This document shows positions 54,201 through 64,000 of a stretch of DNA of 64,000 nt, one piece after another; position 1 is the stretch's first letter, and each line of letters opens with the position of its first letter. The position numbers and the translations under genes are program-made. Source of the DNA: Henricia sp. BOLD:AAB3569 (Eukaryota > Echinodermata > Asteroidea > Spinulosida > Echinasteridae); the NCBI GenBank assembly GCA_037783545.1, contig JBBELK010000482.1, forward strand, positions 1 to 64,000. The letters are read 5' to 3'. Under the pieces are notes generated by a model. It saw only the letters and a list, made by a program, of their open reading frames with translations. It had not been told where the DNA came from and ran no database searches.

Positions 54201-57200
54201 CCAACATTATTCTTCAGTTATGTAATGCTGCTGTTCCTGTTTTTAAAAGTTTTCCACTCATTTAATCGGTCTTTAAAGGCCCTGTAGATGATCTGTTTTT
54301 GAGCGATTCTGCAAATAAAACCATTATAAATCAAAAGAAATACATCAACAAACTCATCCGAAGAAATTTCAGCTTTGTCAAATGTACCACGTTTAAAAAA
54401 ACAATGAAAATCTATATACGTTTTCCTGGTCTTGGCGGGGTGTTTCAAATATTCGTTCTCAGTTGATCGGGTACTATGTGGCTTGCGTCATGCACAGATG
54501 CACTCTGTGGCGCACATACTGTGTGTGCGCGCGATCCATAAAAATGCATCGCGTTGGAACACGCACATGGAGTACACAGCGCCCATGCATTTTGGACCGC
54601 GTAGATGCGAACCAAAAATAAGTAAATCGTTTGCAAACGATCTAAATAATTTTATCTTTACGGATTAGTTTCTGGTAAAATTATATCATTTTGAGCGAAA
54701 ACCTTTAATTGGGTAGTTGCTATTAATTCAATCTTTACTTTCAGAACTTTTCCCCTGTAAACTCGTCGATTACTTTTTGGGGTCATTGCAAATGATCCAC
54801 TGGGCCTTTAAGTCAAGTCTTTCACCCCGAGACACTGAATTAACCAGAACTTGCTACAAATTTTCTTATAGACCTTTTGCACCAGCGGCCATGACAGTTG
54901 ACGGGTTTTCATATTTAAACTTTGTGACAATAGATCCACAAAGTGCCTACTTTATGGTGACAGCGTGACTGCCCCGTCATGGCTGCTCGTGCAAAGGGTC
55001 TATACAGAGTCAGTTATTGAACAAAAGGACAATTTTTCTACTCACTTTTACCGTCCCTGGTTTGCCGGGTGGACCAGGGGGTCCTGGGGGCCCTGGTGGA
55101 CCCTGTGTGAAGAAAGAATTTGACTAGAAAGTCACTTTTTTTTTTTAAATGATAAAAGGAACTAATTCAAAATGAAAAATTGGAAGGCCGTTTCAAACTC
55201 AAAAGTGAACGCGAAAGCAAAATTGACATCACAGACTTTTTTCCTGCCGTGAATTTGTAGAAAGATGAAATAGTTTCAACTTGTAGGAATGTTCGCCGTG
55301 AAATTTATGAGCTGAACTAAAGAGGGGAGGGGCATACAACCTTATACCAATATAAGTAGTAACAGGTACATGCACTGTGTTGCAACAGAAGAGTGAAAAT
55401 GCCGTGAATTTGTTTTGGCAATTTAATTTTTTTGTTTACAATTTTTGACAAAGTCAAGGGTTGTGGAAGAGACTTGACAGTCCATTTTAAAACCACTCCC
55501 CGGATAAAATCCGTGAAAATTAAGACCGAACAAAATACATATAAAAATAAGATTAGAAAAATTCTTAGTTAAAAATTAATATAAGCAGCCATATATATAG
55601 TAGGAAGACAAAAGCAATTATACAGTTATAACAAAAACAAAAACAAATCTATGTGTACATGTACTTGTATAAACAAAAATAGCACACAGGCACCAGGAAG
55701 CAGTCATCCAAGCAAAGTAAACTCACGCAAGGCAAAGAGTAAAATTGCAATTAAAAATGGAATGAATGAGGCGGCAATATGAAATATATCAGGTTAAAAG
55801 TTGAATGTTCGTATAGGTCGTAGCACACACTTACCGGTGTTCCAGGAAACAATTCTTCACCAGGTTGGGCCGGTATGCCAGGGGGTCCAGGATCTCCCTT
55901 TGGACCCTGAGTTAAATATAAAGACACACGCGATCATGAAAAATAATTAAAAATAAAAAAAAACCTTAACATGTTGACACTTCTTCCTGTGACTATTTTC
56001 CATATATTATCATTCCAAATTTGTGCCCAAAGTGTATAAATGAAATCCAAAACTATGCTAATTAGAGGGCGCAGTTCCGCTACAGCACCCTAAAACCGTT
56101 AGACCATGTTTACACTGGTCCGGAGCTCGGGATCAAGATTGATCCCCTGATAAGAATGCGTGTTATTAACAGCAATGATCTTGAGTGCCGCGTTTACATT
56201 CTGTAGTTGATCTCGAGCGCAGTGCCAGAAGTTGCAGTCAAAGGTCATGCTCAATGTGTGTATATATGTACTGATCAATTTGTGCATGGGTTGTGCATGT
56301 ACAGTGTTCAAGGCTACTTGAATTTCTTGGGCTTTCCCCGCTATGGCTGTGGAGCGGATCTGGCATGATGCGGTAAAGATTAATTGCTTATCTAACCAAT
56401 ATTCTGATCCCGAGCTAGGGATCGAACCCTGCACCAACGCGAGACCAAAATCTTGGGGTCTGATCCGAGCATTTACACTGAATTTGTGATCTGGGGCTGA
56501 CCCCGAGCTCAGGATCAAGTGTAAACAGGGTGTTACTTCCAGCCAGAAACACCCCGTTTACACTCGATTCGCCTTTGCCGAATCGAAGGGGAGTTGAAGC
56601 CGGGTAGGCACTAAGTGTAAACGCAAAAGGTGAATTGAAAAAGGCGGATCAGACCCGGGTCTGATTCGCCTTTTTCAAGTCACCTTTGGGGTAGGGTTGA
56701 ACTCCGCAATTGCGGGGTGGGACCCTGCAATCGTCAAGGTCGCTTGTAGTGTAAACGCTACCCGAATACAGATTCGGCAATTTGAGTGTCCTTGGGGCGG
56801 TGCCCGCAGTGTAGTAGATTTAATTGACCAATCTGGCACTAGTGCAGCAACACCTAACAGCTCACGCATGCGCTGCAGTTACATTTAGTGGTGACTTTTG
56901 CGGTTTCTGAAGCGAGTTGAAGCGATTTGGGGTGTAGTGTAAACGCGGCAAATGTTCAGTTTTGTTGTCGCAATAAAAATGCTGGATCTGTATCCACCTT
57001 TGCCGATTCGAGTGTAAACGCGGTGAAAGCCACTGCTCACTGTAAACATAAACAAGTCTGGCCTTTGTTTCATTACGTAATTACCTTGGGTCCTCTTTCT
57101 CCTGGAAGACCAAAAGGACCACTTGCCCCTGTAACTGAGTATCCTTCTCTACCCAAGGGGCCTTGGGGCCCCTGCAGCCCTCTATTACCCTGGAAATGAC

Positions 57201-60200
57201 ACAATTGATTAAACATCATCAAATACAGCGCATTTCCTCTCTCTCAATCTGCAATTGGCAACGATGATGCTGTTGTATTTTTTATTTATTTATTTTTTAT
57301 TATTTAATTATTTATTTTAAAACACAAGGTCAAAATGACCACTTATAAGTGAAGGCTAGGATAGTTAAATAAAGACATATTTAATATGTAGACAGATATT
57401 CATTCATGTTGCGCCTAAACTGCGACAAATTATAAGATGCACAGAAGCATGATTCAGGCAAGGAGTTCCAAAGTGCATGCAGCTGTACGTTGAAATAAAC
57501 TAGATGGATATCTTGTAGTATTTGCTTTGGGAACAATGACTGCAAGAGGTTGAAGGCGAGCTGAGAAATGCTACAGCATGGCTGACAGGACGATTAGGTG
57601 GGACAAGTTCAGCAAAACAATTAGAACACACCCAATAGTAGTATTTGTAGACAAGAAAAATTACAAAAACATAATAAAATACCAATTCTGTAATTGGCGA
57701 CGATGATGCCGTCGATTTGGTAAATGAATAAAATAAATAAAATTTGATGTTTGTGAAATTAGCTGAAGAAGCTACCTTTTCTCCCTTAATTCCCCGTGGG
57801 CCTTTGGTACCGTCCACTCCTGGCTCTCCATCAACCGTGAAGCCTGGGTCACCTAGGACACCCTCGTACCCCTCACGACCCTGTCACAGAATTAGCAAGA
57901 AATTCTCTGAAAATGACAGCAATAGGCCATCCTGTATATTTTTGTTTAATGCTTGTGACACAAAATCCACCAAGTTGTGTACACATTGTGAAAGTTGGGG
58001 CAGTGACTATAGTTAATTTCTATACCTCATCAATATTATATTAAAATGCAATGATGTTCAGTGATATACTTCCTTCACATTTTTAACCAAGGACATTTTA
58101 AGAGGCCATTAAATACTGTGGCTGCCAAGGTATGGGGCCATCCATAAAGTATGTACGCATGTAATGCTGACTTTTTAGACCGCCCCCCTCCCCTGTACGA
58201 ATTGTTTTGGCAAAAATTTACTTAAACATTGGTGTATGCATTGGCTCTCACCCCCCACCCCTCCACCCACCCACTCCCCCCCCCCCCCCCCCCCCCAAAT
58301 CTCCCCCTCTGTGCGTGCATACCTAATGGTTGGCCCCTATAATGAAAGAAATACACCATAGTGTAAAGGGGAAATAGTTAAAAATTAATGATCTCCCTCA
58401 GCTTGCACCTCGAGAGATAGTCCCAATCATCCAACACCTCGGGGTCATTAGTTTTCACTATTTTCCCTCAAACCAGAGCCGACTACGCAGCACTGCCAAA
58501 CATTCTGACCACGGTTCTCCAAAACACATTTATTTAAACACAGTGACAAATTAACCTACGAGCAATCCCCTGGATCCTTTCCTCCCCTTGACTCCTCTGG
58601 GCCCCAGTTTTCCCCCAGTCCCAGGCGTTCCCTTGAAACCCCTGCGTCCAGTCCGACCCCGGAGTCCCTACCTCCAAGAAAAACAAATCAAAGACGGCAT
58701 TTATTCATCACAATAATGCACCTATCAAAATGCCAGAGAAAAAGGTTGCGAGTATCTACCATCTTTTAAAGCATTAAATTAATTACAGAAATACTAGAAA
58801 TTTATATTTGTCAGTAATGAGCAAACCTAATTGTTTACTATACGAGATTAACAAGTTGATCATATTGCACGCACCACTCTTCCCTTGGATCCTTGGACCC
58901 CAAAGTAGCCAGGTAAACCTGGTGGAGCTGGTGGGCCAGGCAGGCCCATTTCACCCTTCTCACCAAGTAGACCGCGGACGCCCTAAAATGGACAAAAAAC
59001 AAAGTAAAGAAAATTAACATCATATTTGAAGCAAGTAAGAAGTTTTACTTGGTAGGGCGTCTGCATGTTATGCAGACGGTCTGCGGTTCGAATCCTGGTG
59101 GAGCCAAGCTGCTTTTCACTGCATTCCATGGACATTTGTCCACATTTGTATCGAGTTTATTCATCCCGGCGGTCCCTGGGTTATAATACCTAAAAATATT
59201 ATCACTTTATTCACTCATTCATACTTAACAATTTGGGCAAGCTGGGCAGGGATTTGGGGCGTGTCCTAAATAATTTTTGCGAGGGGTGGTTATCTCATTG
59301 AAGGGTTTATCCCTCTGTAGGGCTTGCTAGGATCACATGATAGCCAATCCCAATCAGTGAGGAACAACTGCATTACCGTGATTTGAGACCACCAGTTGGC
59401 TTCATAGCTCAATTAGCAGATGGGTCTTTCTATAAATTAGGGGTCCAAAAGTGTGACATTTGGTGTCCCCCGTTACACTTGATATGTGTTATTTTTCGTA
59501 CAAAAATCATTAAAATGGCTTTTAAACCATTTTGTATGAATTGTACTCTATGTACTCACTCTTTGAGATTATTTAAAAGTATTTAAAGAATGTGTCCTGA
59601 AAAACAAGATGTAAAATGTAACGGGGGACACCAACATTGGACCCTAATTTATAGAAAGACCCAGAAGGTCCGCAGTTCGAATTCCGGTGGAGCTGAGTAG
59701 CTTTTCACTGCACCTAGATTTCCCACACTCATGGACATTTGTATTGTTTTATATGAAAGTACGTTTTACATGAAACACCAGCAAAGCCTGCACTTTATAA
59801 AAAAAAACAAAAAAGAAAAAAAACACAAAAATTTACAAAAATTTAAAAAAAGAAATAAAAAAAGAAAAATTTAAAAATCCAAGAACGGAGTGGACATGTT
59901 AATTTACCACTGTGCCATCAGGACCAGATGGCCCATACTGCCCTTGCAATCCTTTTCGTCCCTGAAATTTAAGCAGAAAGAATTTTGTCAAAATCATAGA
60001 ATGGTCAAATGACCACTGCAATTGTGTGCTAAGATTTAATAAGCAAATGTCTTACAATAAAAAACACTTTTGTTTTTACAAGCCGACTACATGCTCATTA
60101 ATTTAAACGTATTGCAACGCACGCATGCATGCGCCGTTTTCGAATGAAAATACGCTGGCGTCTATTGCCGCATGCATGTACACCCAAACATTCCCGGATT

Positions 60201-63200
60201 TTCTACGTCGCGGAAAGCAATCAACAGCTAAAATACAGCTTAAAGGCACAGGCTCGTCAGCAATGCGTGCAACGAAATACGCAGCTCCATGCCATTGCTA
60301 TGGGGAGGCGTATTTCGTGGCACGAATTTGGCGCGCGCGCATTGCTGACGAGCCTGTGCCTTTAATCCCACAAAGAGCACACTAACAAAAATTTACTAGA
60401 AATTTGTAGAAATGGAACAGCGTTTTGAGTCAAGAAGATGGCTTGCTTAAATTCATACAAATGGCATCTGAACTCTGACCTTATCGCCTGGTAGACCATT
60501 TAGTCCATTTGATCCATTGCGTCCTGCCAAACCCTGAAAGCAAAAAGTTTTTGTCAATTTTCTAAAGACGAAATGTACATGTGGGTACAAAAATGGTTTC
60601 AAAAATGGAGGTTAAATTTTGCAAAAATCTGTCCTTGAATTTGGTACAAAGGTTATAATGAATCCATCTGGAGTCCATCCCGAGTCCATCCCAAGTCTCT
60701 GAGTCAGTCTTCAAGTTGCACAGTTGTCGGACAAAATGGCAGCGCCCATAAGCCATTCTTTATGAAGTTCGCATCCTCTTGCTATTTGTATAAAAATGAT
60801 GTACGAGTTGCACTTCTTTATTTTCAAAGCCTGCAAACCTTTCCGACTTACCTTTGCCCCTAGAGGCCCGTCTAGCCCGTCTTCCCCCAGCGGTCCTATC
60901 TCTCCATCAATTCCTTCATCACCCTTGCTCCCTTTAGGTCCTGGCGGCCCCATCGTGCCCGGCGCACCCTGTGCCCCTGGTACTCCAACCACACCTTCTA
61001 TACCTTTCCTACCCTTCACAAAGGCAAAAGAAGCAACACCAACTTGAGACCATACTAACTTTCTGAGCTACCACCAAAATTGGACACTTGTCAAAAATCT
61101 ACCGAGCAACATTGTAGGGCTGTGCTAAGCTCACGTAATAGCCAATCGCAATCAGTGAGGAACAACTGCACTACCGTGATTCGAGACCACCAGTTGGCTT
61201 CATAGCTCAATTGGTAGGGCGTCTGCAAGTTAAGCAGAAGGTCTGCGGTTCGAATCCCGGTGGAGCCAACTTGCTTTTCACTGCATCCAGATTTCGCAAA
61301 CTCAATCGTGGACATTTGTCCACACGTGGAGCAACAAAAGAAACGCATTTTTTTTAAAACCACCTTCGGTTGTCAATTTTCAGCATGAAATACCATTTTG
61401 GACGGAAATAAATTCATGTGGTATTTGTTACCATTGCTATCAACATTTTGGGAAAAATTTTTCTTGTCAATTCTTGGTAATTTCTAGCGATACTTATGGG
61501 CCTTTAAATGTAGTCTACATGTTTGGCAATTACCCTCCAAAAATGTCTGTATTATTATCTAAAAGCTTACTTGTTATCAAGATGGTAACTATAGTAATTA
61601 TTCTGTGAAATTATTTCGTCTGAATTGCCCCCATTCATGAGAAAAATGACAAAACTATTTGAATCTCCAAAGATTGCCTGTAGGCGATTTTTGGAGCAAT
61701 TCATTCATGTGCAAAAACCATGCTTGGATTTTTCAGGTTTTCTGAAGTATTACTGCATCTATGTGGCTAAAATTTCTACAAGGTAGTTTTCTTGACCTAG
61801 GCTTTCAATTACCAAACATGTTTACTACCTTTAAATTAAAACTCCATGGCCTAAGTTACGCACCTTCTCCCCCAGACTGGTAAGCTGGGGTCCCTGAGGG
61901 CCTAGTACGCCCTTCTTCCCCGGTGGTCCGGGCTCCCCTGTGATACCTTGCTCCCCTTGCGGTCCCAGCGAGCCCGCTATGCCACGCTCCCCCATGAGCC
62001 CTTGCTCTCCGGGCTGGCCGATTTCGCCGATTTCGCCTTTCTCGCCGCCGAGGCCGTAGATGCCCCGTCTGCCATAATGACCCTGGGGAAAGTTTAAGGA
62101 GGGAAATTTCAATTTGAAGCAAACAAACAAACACACTCACACTCTCTAACAGACCGTATTTCAGAATTACAGTATTACATTCTATATTTGGAGCATTTAC
62201 GTTGCATTGGATGAAAGATGTGTTTCATCTTAATTATTGTCATTTGTGTCACAATCAGAAATTTGCTTCACCATAATTTGTTGTTTGTGCCTGAAGCAAT
62301 TTCTTTATTTTGAGGCAAACAACTTTTAAGCAGTGTACATGTTATGCTACTGCAAAAATACTGATATGATACAGCGAGGGGAAATTAGCCAAAACACCCA
62401 TAACAAATAACACAACAGAAATCAGAACAATCGTCTTACCCTGTTCCCACCTCTGCCTAATATTCCAAATCCACCGCCATTTCCAAAATCACCTTTTTGC
62501 CCTTTCGATCCTCGCTTGCCTGATGGTCCAGGTCTACCGACTTCACCCTGAGAACAGGAAGGGGGAAGGGGTGCTCATTAGCACACCTAAGTCAACTTTG
62601 ATTTCAAAGTACACCGATCATTTTAAAATGACAGTTTGAATATTCGCTTTTTAAAGCATGAATGGCAATTTACCTAAACTCACCCGAAATCCGTTGGGTC
62701 CCCGTCCACCTTTCCCTCCCTTTGGGGCTCTGTCGCCCTAAAAAAAAAAAAAAAAAATAAATAAATGAAAACCACGAGATTCATACTTGCGTCTAGTCTT
62801 TAAGGAATAGACTTGAATTTCTAATCTGTCTTACCTGTGGTCCCCTCTTCCCGGGATCGCCTGGCACCCCTGCTGGCCCTTTAGGCCCCTGTATAAAGAC
62901 AATTTAAAAAATTTATTTAAAAGTTTGTAGGCAAAACCTGAGGTAGTATAACACTGTGCTTCATGGCGCAGACGGTAGAGCATCTGCCCGGTATGTCAGA
63001 GGTCATGGGGAAAACCTGAGGGAGTATACCACTTTGCCTCATAGCTCTGCTGGTAGAGCATCTGCCCGGTGTGTCAGAGATCTTAGGAAAACCCGAGGGA
63101 GTATGTCACTTTGCCTCATAGCTCAGCTGGTAGAGCATCTGCCCAGTGTGTCAGAGGTCATGGGGAAAACCCGAGGGAGTAATACCACTGTGCCTCATAG

Positions 63201-63976
63201 CTCAGCTGGTAAAGCATCTGTCACTGTGTCAGAGGTCTCAGGTTCGAATTCTGACATTTACTTACATTCCATGCTTGCAAATGTTGCCCGTTAGGCATTC
63301 ATGAGCTAAACACACAACATCTTCACTACCCTCTCAGGTACAATTTTCTCCTGGGTTGAGAGAGGCAAAGTATGGCAAAGTACCTTGCCCAAGGGCACAA
63401 GCAATATAGCATGGAATGGATTTGAACCCACAACCTGCAAAATTAAACAGGTCTTGAGTATGATGCACCAGACCAATTGGCCTCAGTACTCCATACTTCA
63501 AATTCTAAAACTAAAAACCCAAGGAACTTTACCTGCGGCCCTGGAGGTCCCCGTATGCCTTTAGGGCCCGCTTCTCCCATCATTCCATCACTCCCTGGGT
63601 AGCCATCGGCCGCGGCAGGCCCACTCACACCAGGCTCGCCTGGTTCACCTTTGATGCCTTGCAAACCTGGTTCACCCTAGAATTTCAGGGTAAAATTAGT
63701 CATCATTTTGTTAAGAGATCGGTGACAGTGAGAATCAAAAATACTAAAAACTAACTACATTTTTCTAAAAAAATATCAATAAATGCACATTATACTCTTG
63801 ACTGAAAGATCGAAGTGGCTGAGAAATGTAACATTTTATCGATCAGTGATGCGTATTGACCACCTCTTGTGGCAAGGCTGACTGCAAAAGCAAGAGTCAC
63901 AGCAATAAACTATATAACTCACGACTTGTCTAATTGTTCCACGTGGTCCAGGGTCCCCAGGCTCTCCTTTGGGTCC
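48250..63976 (-). CDS. Fibrillar-type collagen alpha chain with COLFI C-propeptide, 5'-truncated by window edge
   Basis: Twenty-four minus-strand exons: 63923-63976, 63533-63676, 62835-62888, 62684-62737, 62440-62547, 61864-62082, 60852-61013, 60480-60533, 59908-59961, 58875-58982, 58560-58667, 57776-57880, 57085-57189, 55835-55906, 55046-55102, 53788-53901, 52805-52873, 52168-52212, 51507-51596, 51126-51225, 50768-50874, 50100-50233, 49582-49726 and 48250-48399 (TGA). They encode 803 residues in one open frame. The Gly-X-Y exons start with Gly and mostly measure 45, 54, 108, 144 or 162 bp, the fibrillar-collagen pattern. Exons of 57, 69, 105, 114 and 219 bp all contain breaks in Gly-X-Y. The helix ends in (GPP)n, then a Pro/Thr-rich linker and a COLFI domain ending GPVCFL, the classical fibrillar terminus. 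The product is a secreted extracellular-matrix chain that trimerises through the C-propeptide. The clade could not be assigned. Confidence 0.96.
49867..50001 (+). repeat. Two tandem copies of a 68-bp unit in a collagen intron
   Basis: GTCTCAGTGRTTAGTTGACA with AATTTGTACTAACTG, then TTACTTGATTTAAATACATG, occurs twice. The surrounding AAGGGTCACTCTTCTTATCTT also occurs on both sides, so the pair may sit inside a larger duplicated element. Confidence 0.75.
52365..52620. mobile_element. Palindromic MITE with GGGTCATTCTATAA ends and ATAA duplication
   Basis: The ends GGGTCATTCTATAATTTTGG and CCAAATTTATAGAATGACCC pair, and pairing continues inwards through GTTACA/TGTAAC. ATAA flanks both sides (52361-52364 and 52621-52624). 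A diverged copy is nested in a SINE at 59422-59662. Confidence 0.83.
52625..52722 (+). repeat. 10-bp tandem repeat (CAAGTCCTCA), about 9 units
   Basis: The first five units are CAAGTCCTCA and the next four CAAGTCCCCA, so the array is split into two homogenised blocks. It starts immediately after the MITE and ends 82 bp from a collagen exon. Confidence 0.9.
52925..53365 (+). repeat. Dispersed repeat with iterated GGGCGAAGTGGTTT units
   Basis: Shares flanks with 34830-35160. Inside are about seven short imperfect units of GGGCGAARTGG or the complement CCACTTCGCCC. The CGTCTCATGAGACG palindrome is at about 53245. Confidence 0.68.
53575..53625 (-). repeat. tRNA-like fragment with intact B box
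   Basis: Minus-strand AGAGCATCTGCCCAATGTGT and GGACTTGGGTTCGAATCCCA. The A-box part is broken. Confidence 0.55.
54273..54811 (-). repeat. TTAA-flanked MITE, family 1, copy C (inverted)
   Basis: TTAA flanks the ends AGGCCCTGTAGATGATC and CACTGGGCCT. It is the reverse complement of 160-697 and 21911-22438. Confidence 0.85.
54869..55002. repeat. TAGACC-ended MITE, GGCCATGACAG family, third copy
   Basis: TAGACCTTTTGCACCAGCGG faces the complement of GCTGCTCGTGCAAAGGGTCTA. The interior is in the opposite orientation to the copy at 35589-35738. It ends 43 bp from the collagen exon at 55046. Confidence 0.8.
56098..56534. repeat. Inverted-repeat MITE with GTTTACACTGG / GTGTAAACAGGG ends
   Basis: CATGTTTACACTGGTCCGGA and GCTCGGGATCAA at the left pair with CCGAGCTCAGGATCAAGTGT and AAACAGGG at the right. 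Confidence 0.72.
56550..57025. repeat. Second GTTTACACTCG-ended MITE, adjacent
   Basis: CACCCCGTTTACACTCGATTCG faces CCGATTCGAGTGTAAACGCGGTG. GTGTAAACGC motifs recur inside. Its interior differs from that of the preceding element although the tips are alike. Confidence 0.75.
58134..58337. repeat. GGGGCCATCCATAAAGTA inverted-repeat MITE with poly-C tract
   Basis: GGGGCCATCCATAAAGTATG at the left pairs with the complement of ACCTAATGGTTGGCCCC at the right. An uninterrupted run of about 20 C lies at about 58277-58297. Confidence 0.7.
59041..59760 (+). repeat. Two consecutive tRNA-Asn-like SINE copies, the second interrupted
   Basis: The first (59041-59200) has the anticodon arm TCTGC-ATGTTAT-GCAGA and the B box GGTTCGAATCC. 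The second starts with the leader at about 59280 and its head at about 59398. It is interrupted at about 59421 by a MITE and resumes at 59663 in AGAAGGTCCGCAGTTCGAAT. Confidence 0.75.
59422..59662. mobile_element. GGGTCTTTCTATAAATTAG-ended MITE nested in a SINE
   Basis: GGGTCTTTCTATAAATTAGG with GGTCC pairs with GGACCCTAATTTATAGAAAG and ACCC. Inner arms GGTGTCCCCCGTTACA and TGTAACGGGGGACACC also pair. It belongs to the family of 52365-52620. Confidence 0.8.
60240..60365. repeat. TTAA-flanked palindromic MITE, family 3, copy B
   Basis: TTAAAGGCACAGGCTCGTCA at the left and TGACGAGCCTGTGCCTTTAA at the right form a perfect 20-bp inverted repeat including the TTAA. Confidence 0.87.
61115..61330 (+). 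repeat. tRNA-Asn-like SINE, best-preserved copy
   Basis: The head at 61196-61268 is 73 nt, the size of a tRNA. The acceptor stem pairs GGCTTCA with TGGAGCC. The D stem is GCTC/GGGC, the anticodon stem TCTGC/GCAGA, and the loop AAGTTAA gives GTT at 34-36. U33 is replaced by A and the T stem (TGCGG/CCCGG) pairs badly, so it is a SINE head rather than a working tRNA. Confidence 0.82.
62957..63255 (+). repeat. Tandem array of four tRNA-like units, about 78 bp each
   Basis: Units start near 62957, 63035, 63112 and 63191. Three have GGGGAAAACCYGAGGGAGTA or a close variant in place of a B box; the fourth ends TCAGGTTCGAATTC. The layout matches 41849-42161, in a collagen intron. Confidence 0.88.
63330..63485 (-). 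repeat. SINE with TTGGGCAAGGTACTT-type core, reverse orientation
   Basis: Minus-strand GTGCCCTTGGGCAAGGTACT follows a B-box-like GGTTGTGGGTTCAAATCC. It is the same family as 24133-24425. Confidence 0.6.
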
Positions 63977-64000
63977 CTGAAAAAAAACAAATTACAAAAC

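Noticed and set aside
61196..61268. tRNA-Asn(GTT) gene
   Set aside because: It has the right length and most stems, but A at position 33, a badly paired T stem, and a SINE leader and tail shared with several other copies.

Overview
This is a window of an animal nuclear genome. It is AT-rich, intron-rich and full of small transposons. It carries five protein-coding genes with GT-AG introns, and every exon boundary I placed keeps the reading frame. The gene set (NEK6/7 kinase, COQ4, WDR31, a mosaic lipocalin/thyroglobulin protein, a fibrillar-type collagen) is metazoan. The many tRNA-derived SINEs and TTAA-, TA- and 8-bp-flanked MITEs fit a marine invertebrate, and I lean towards a deuterostome such as an echinoderm or hemichordate. 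The species cannot be fixed from the sequence alone.

Layout. (1) 888-5211, minus: the first five coding exons of a NEK6/NEK7-type kinase; its 3' end lies off the left edge. (2) 9897-12604, plus: complete COQ4 in six exons (302 aa), head-to-head with the kinase, with a 69-bp minisatellite in intron 3. (3) 15979-37096, minus: complete WDR31 in nine exons (355 aa), convergent with COQ4. Its large introns hold a 0.9-kb minisatellite and many MITEs. (4) 38070-45985, plus: a complete 16-exon gene for a 686-aa secreted protein with two lipocalin domains, a YGCC/GPN cysteine module, an antistasin-like module and two thyroglobulin type-1 domains. It is divergent from WDR31 across about 1 kb. (5) 48250-63976, minus: 24 exons of a fibrillar-type collagen with a COLFI C-propeptide; its 5' end lies off the right edge. 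It is convergent with gene 4.

The most unusual items are the mosaic secreted protein and the collagen. The mosaic arose partly by tandem duplication of lipocalin exons with identical intron phases. The collagen has at least 13 breaks in the Gly-X-Y pattern and a C-propeptide lacking two of the usual interchain cysteines. Among repeats, the notable items are a three-level nested insertion at 3.2-4.9 kb, three TTAA-flanked MITEs abutting one another at 21.3-22.4 kb, and tandem arrays of about 78-bp tRNA-like units that keep the A box but a B box only in the last unit. No CRISPR array, rRNA gene or convincing functional tRNA gene was found. The genes show no evident functional link to one another.
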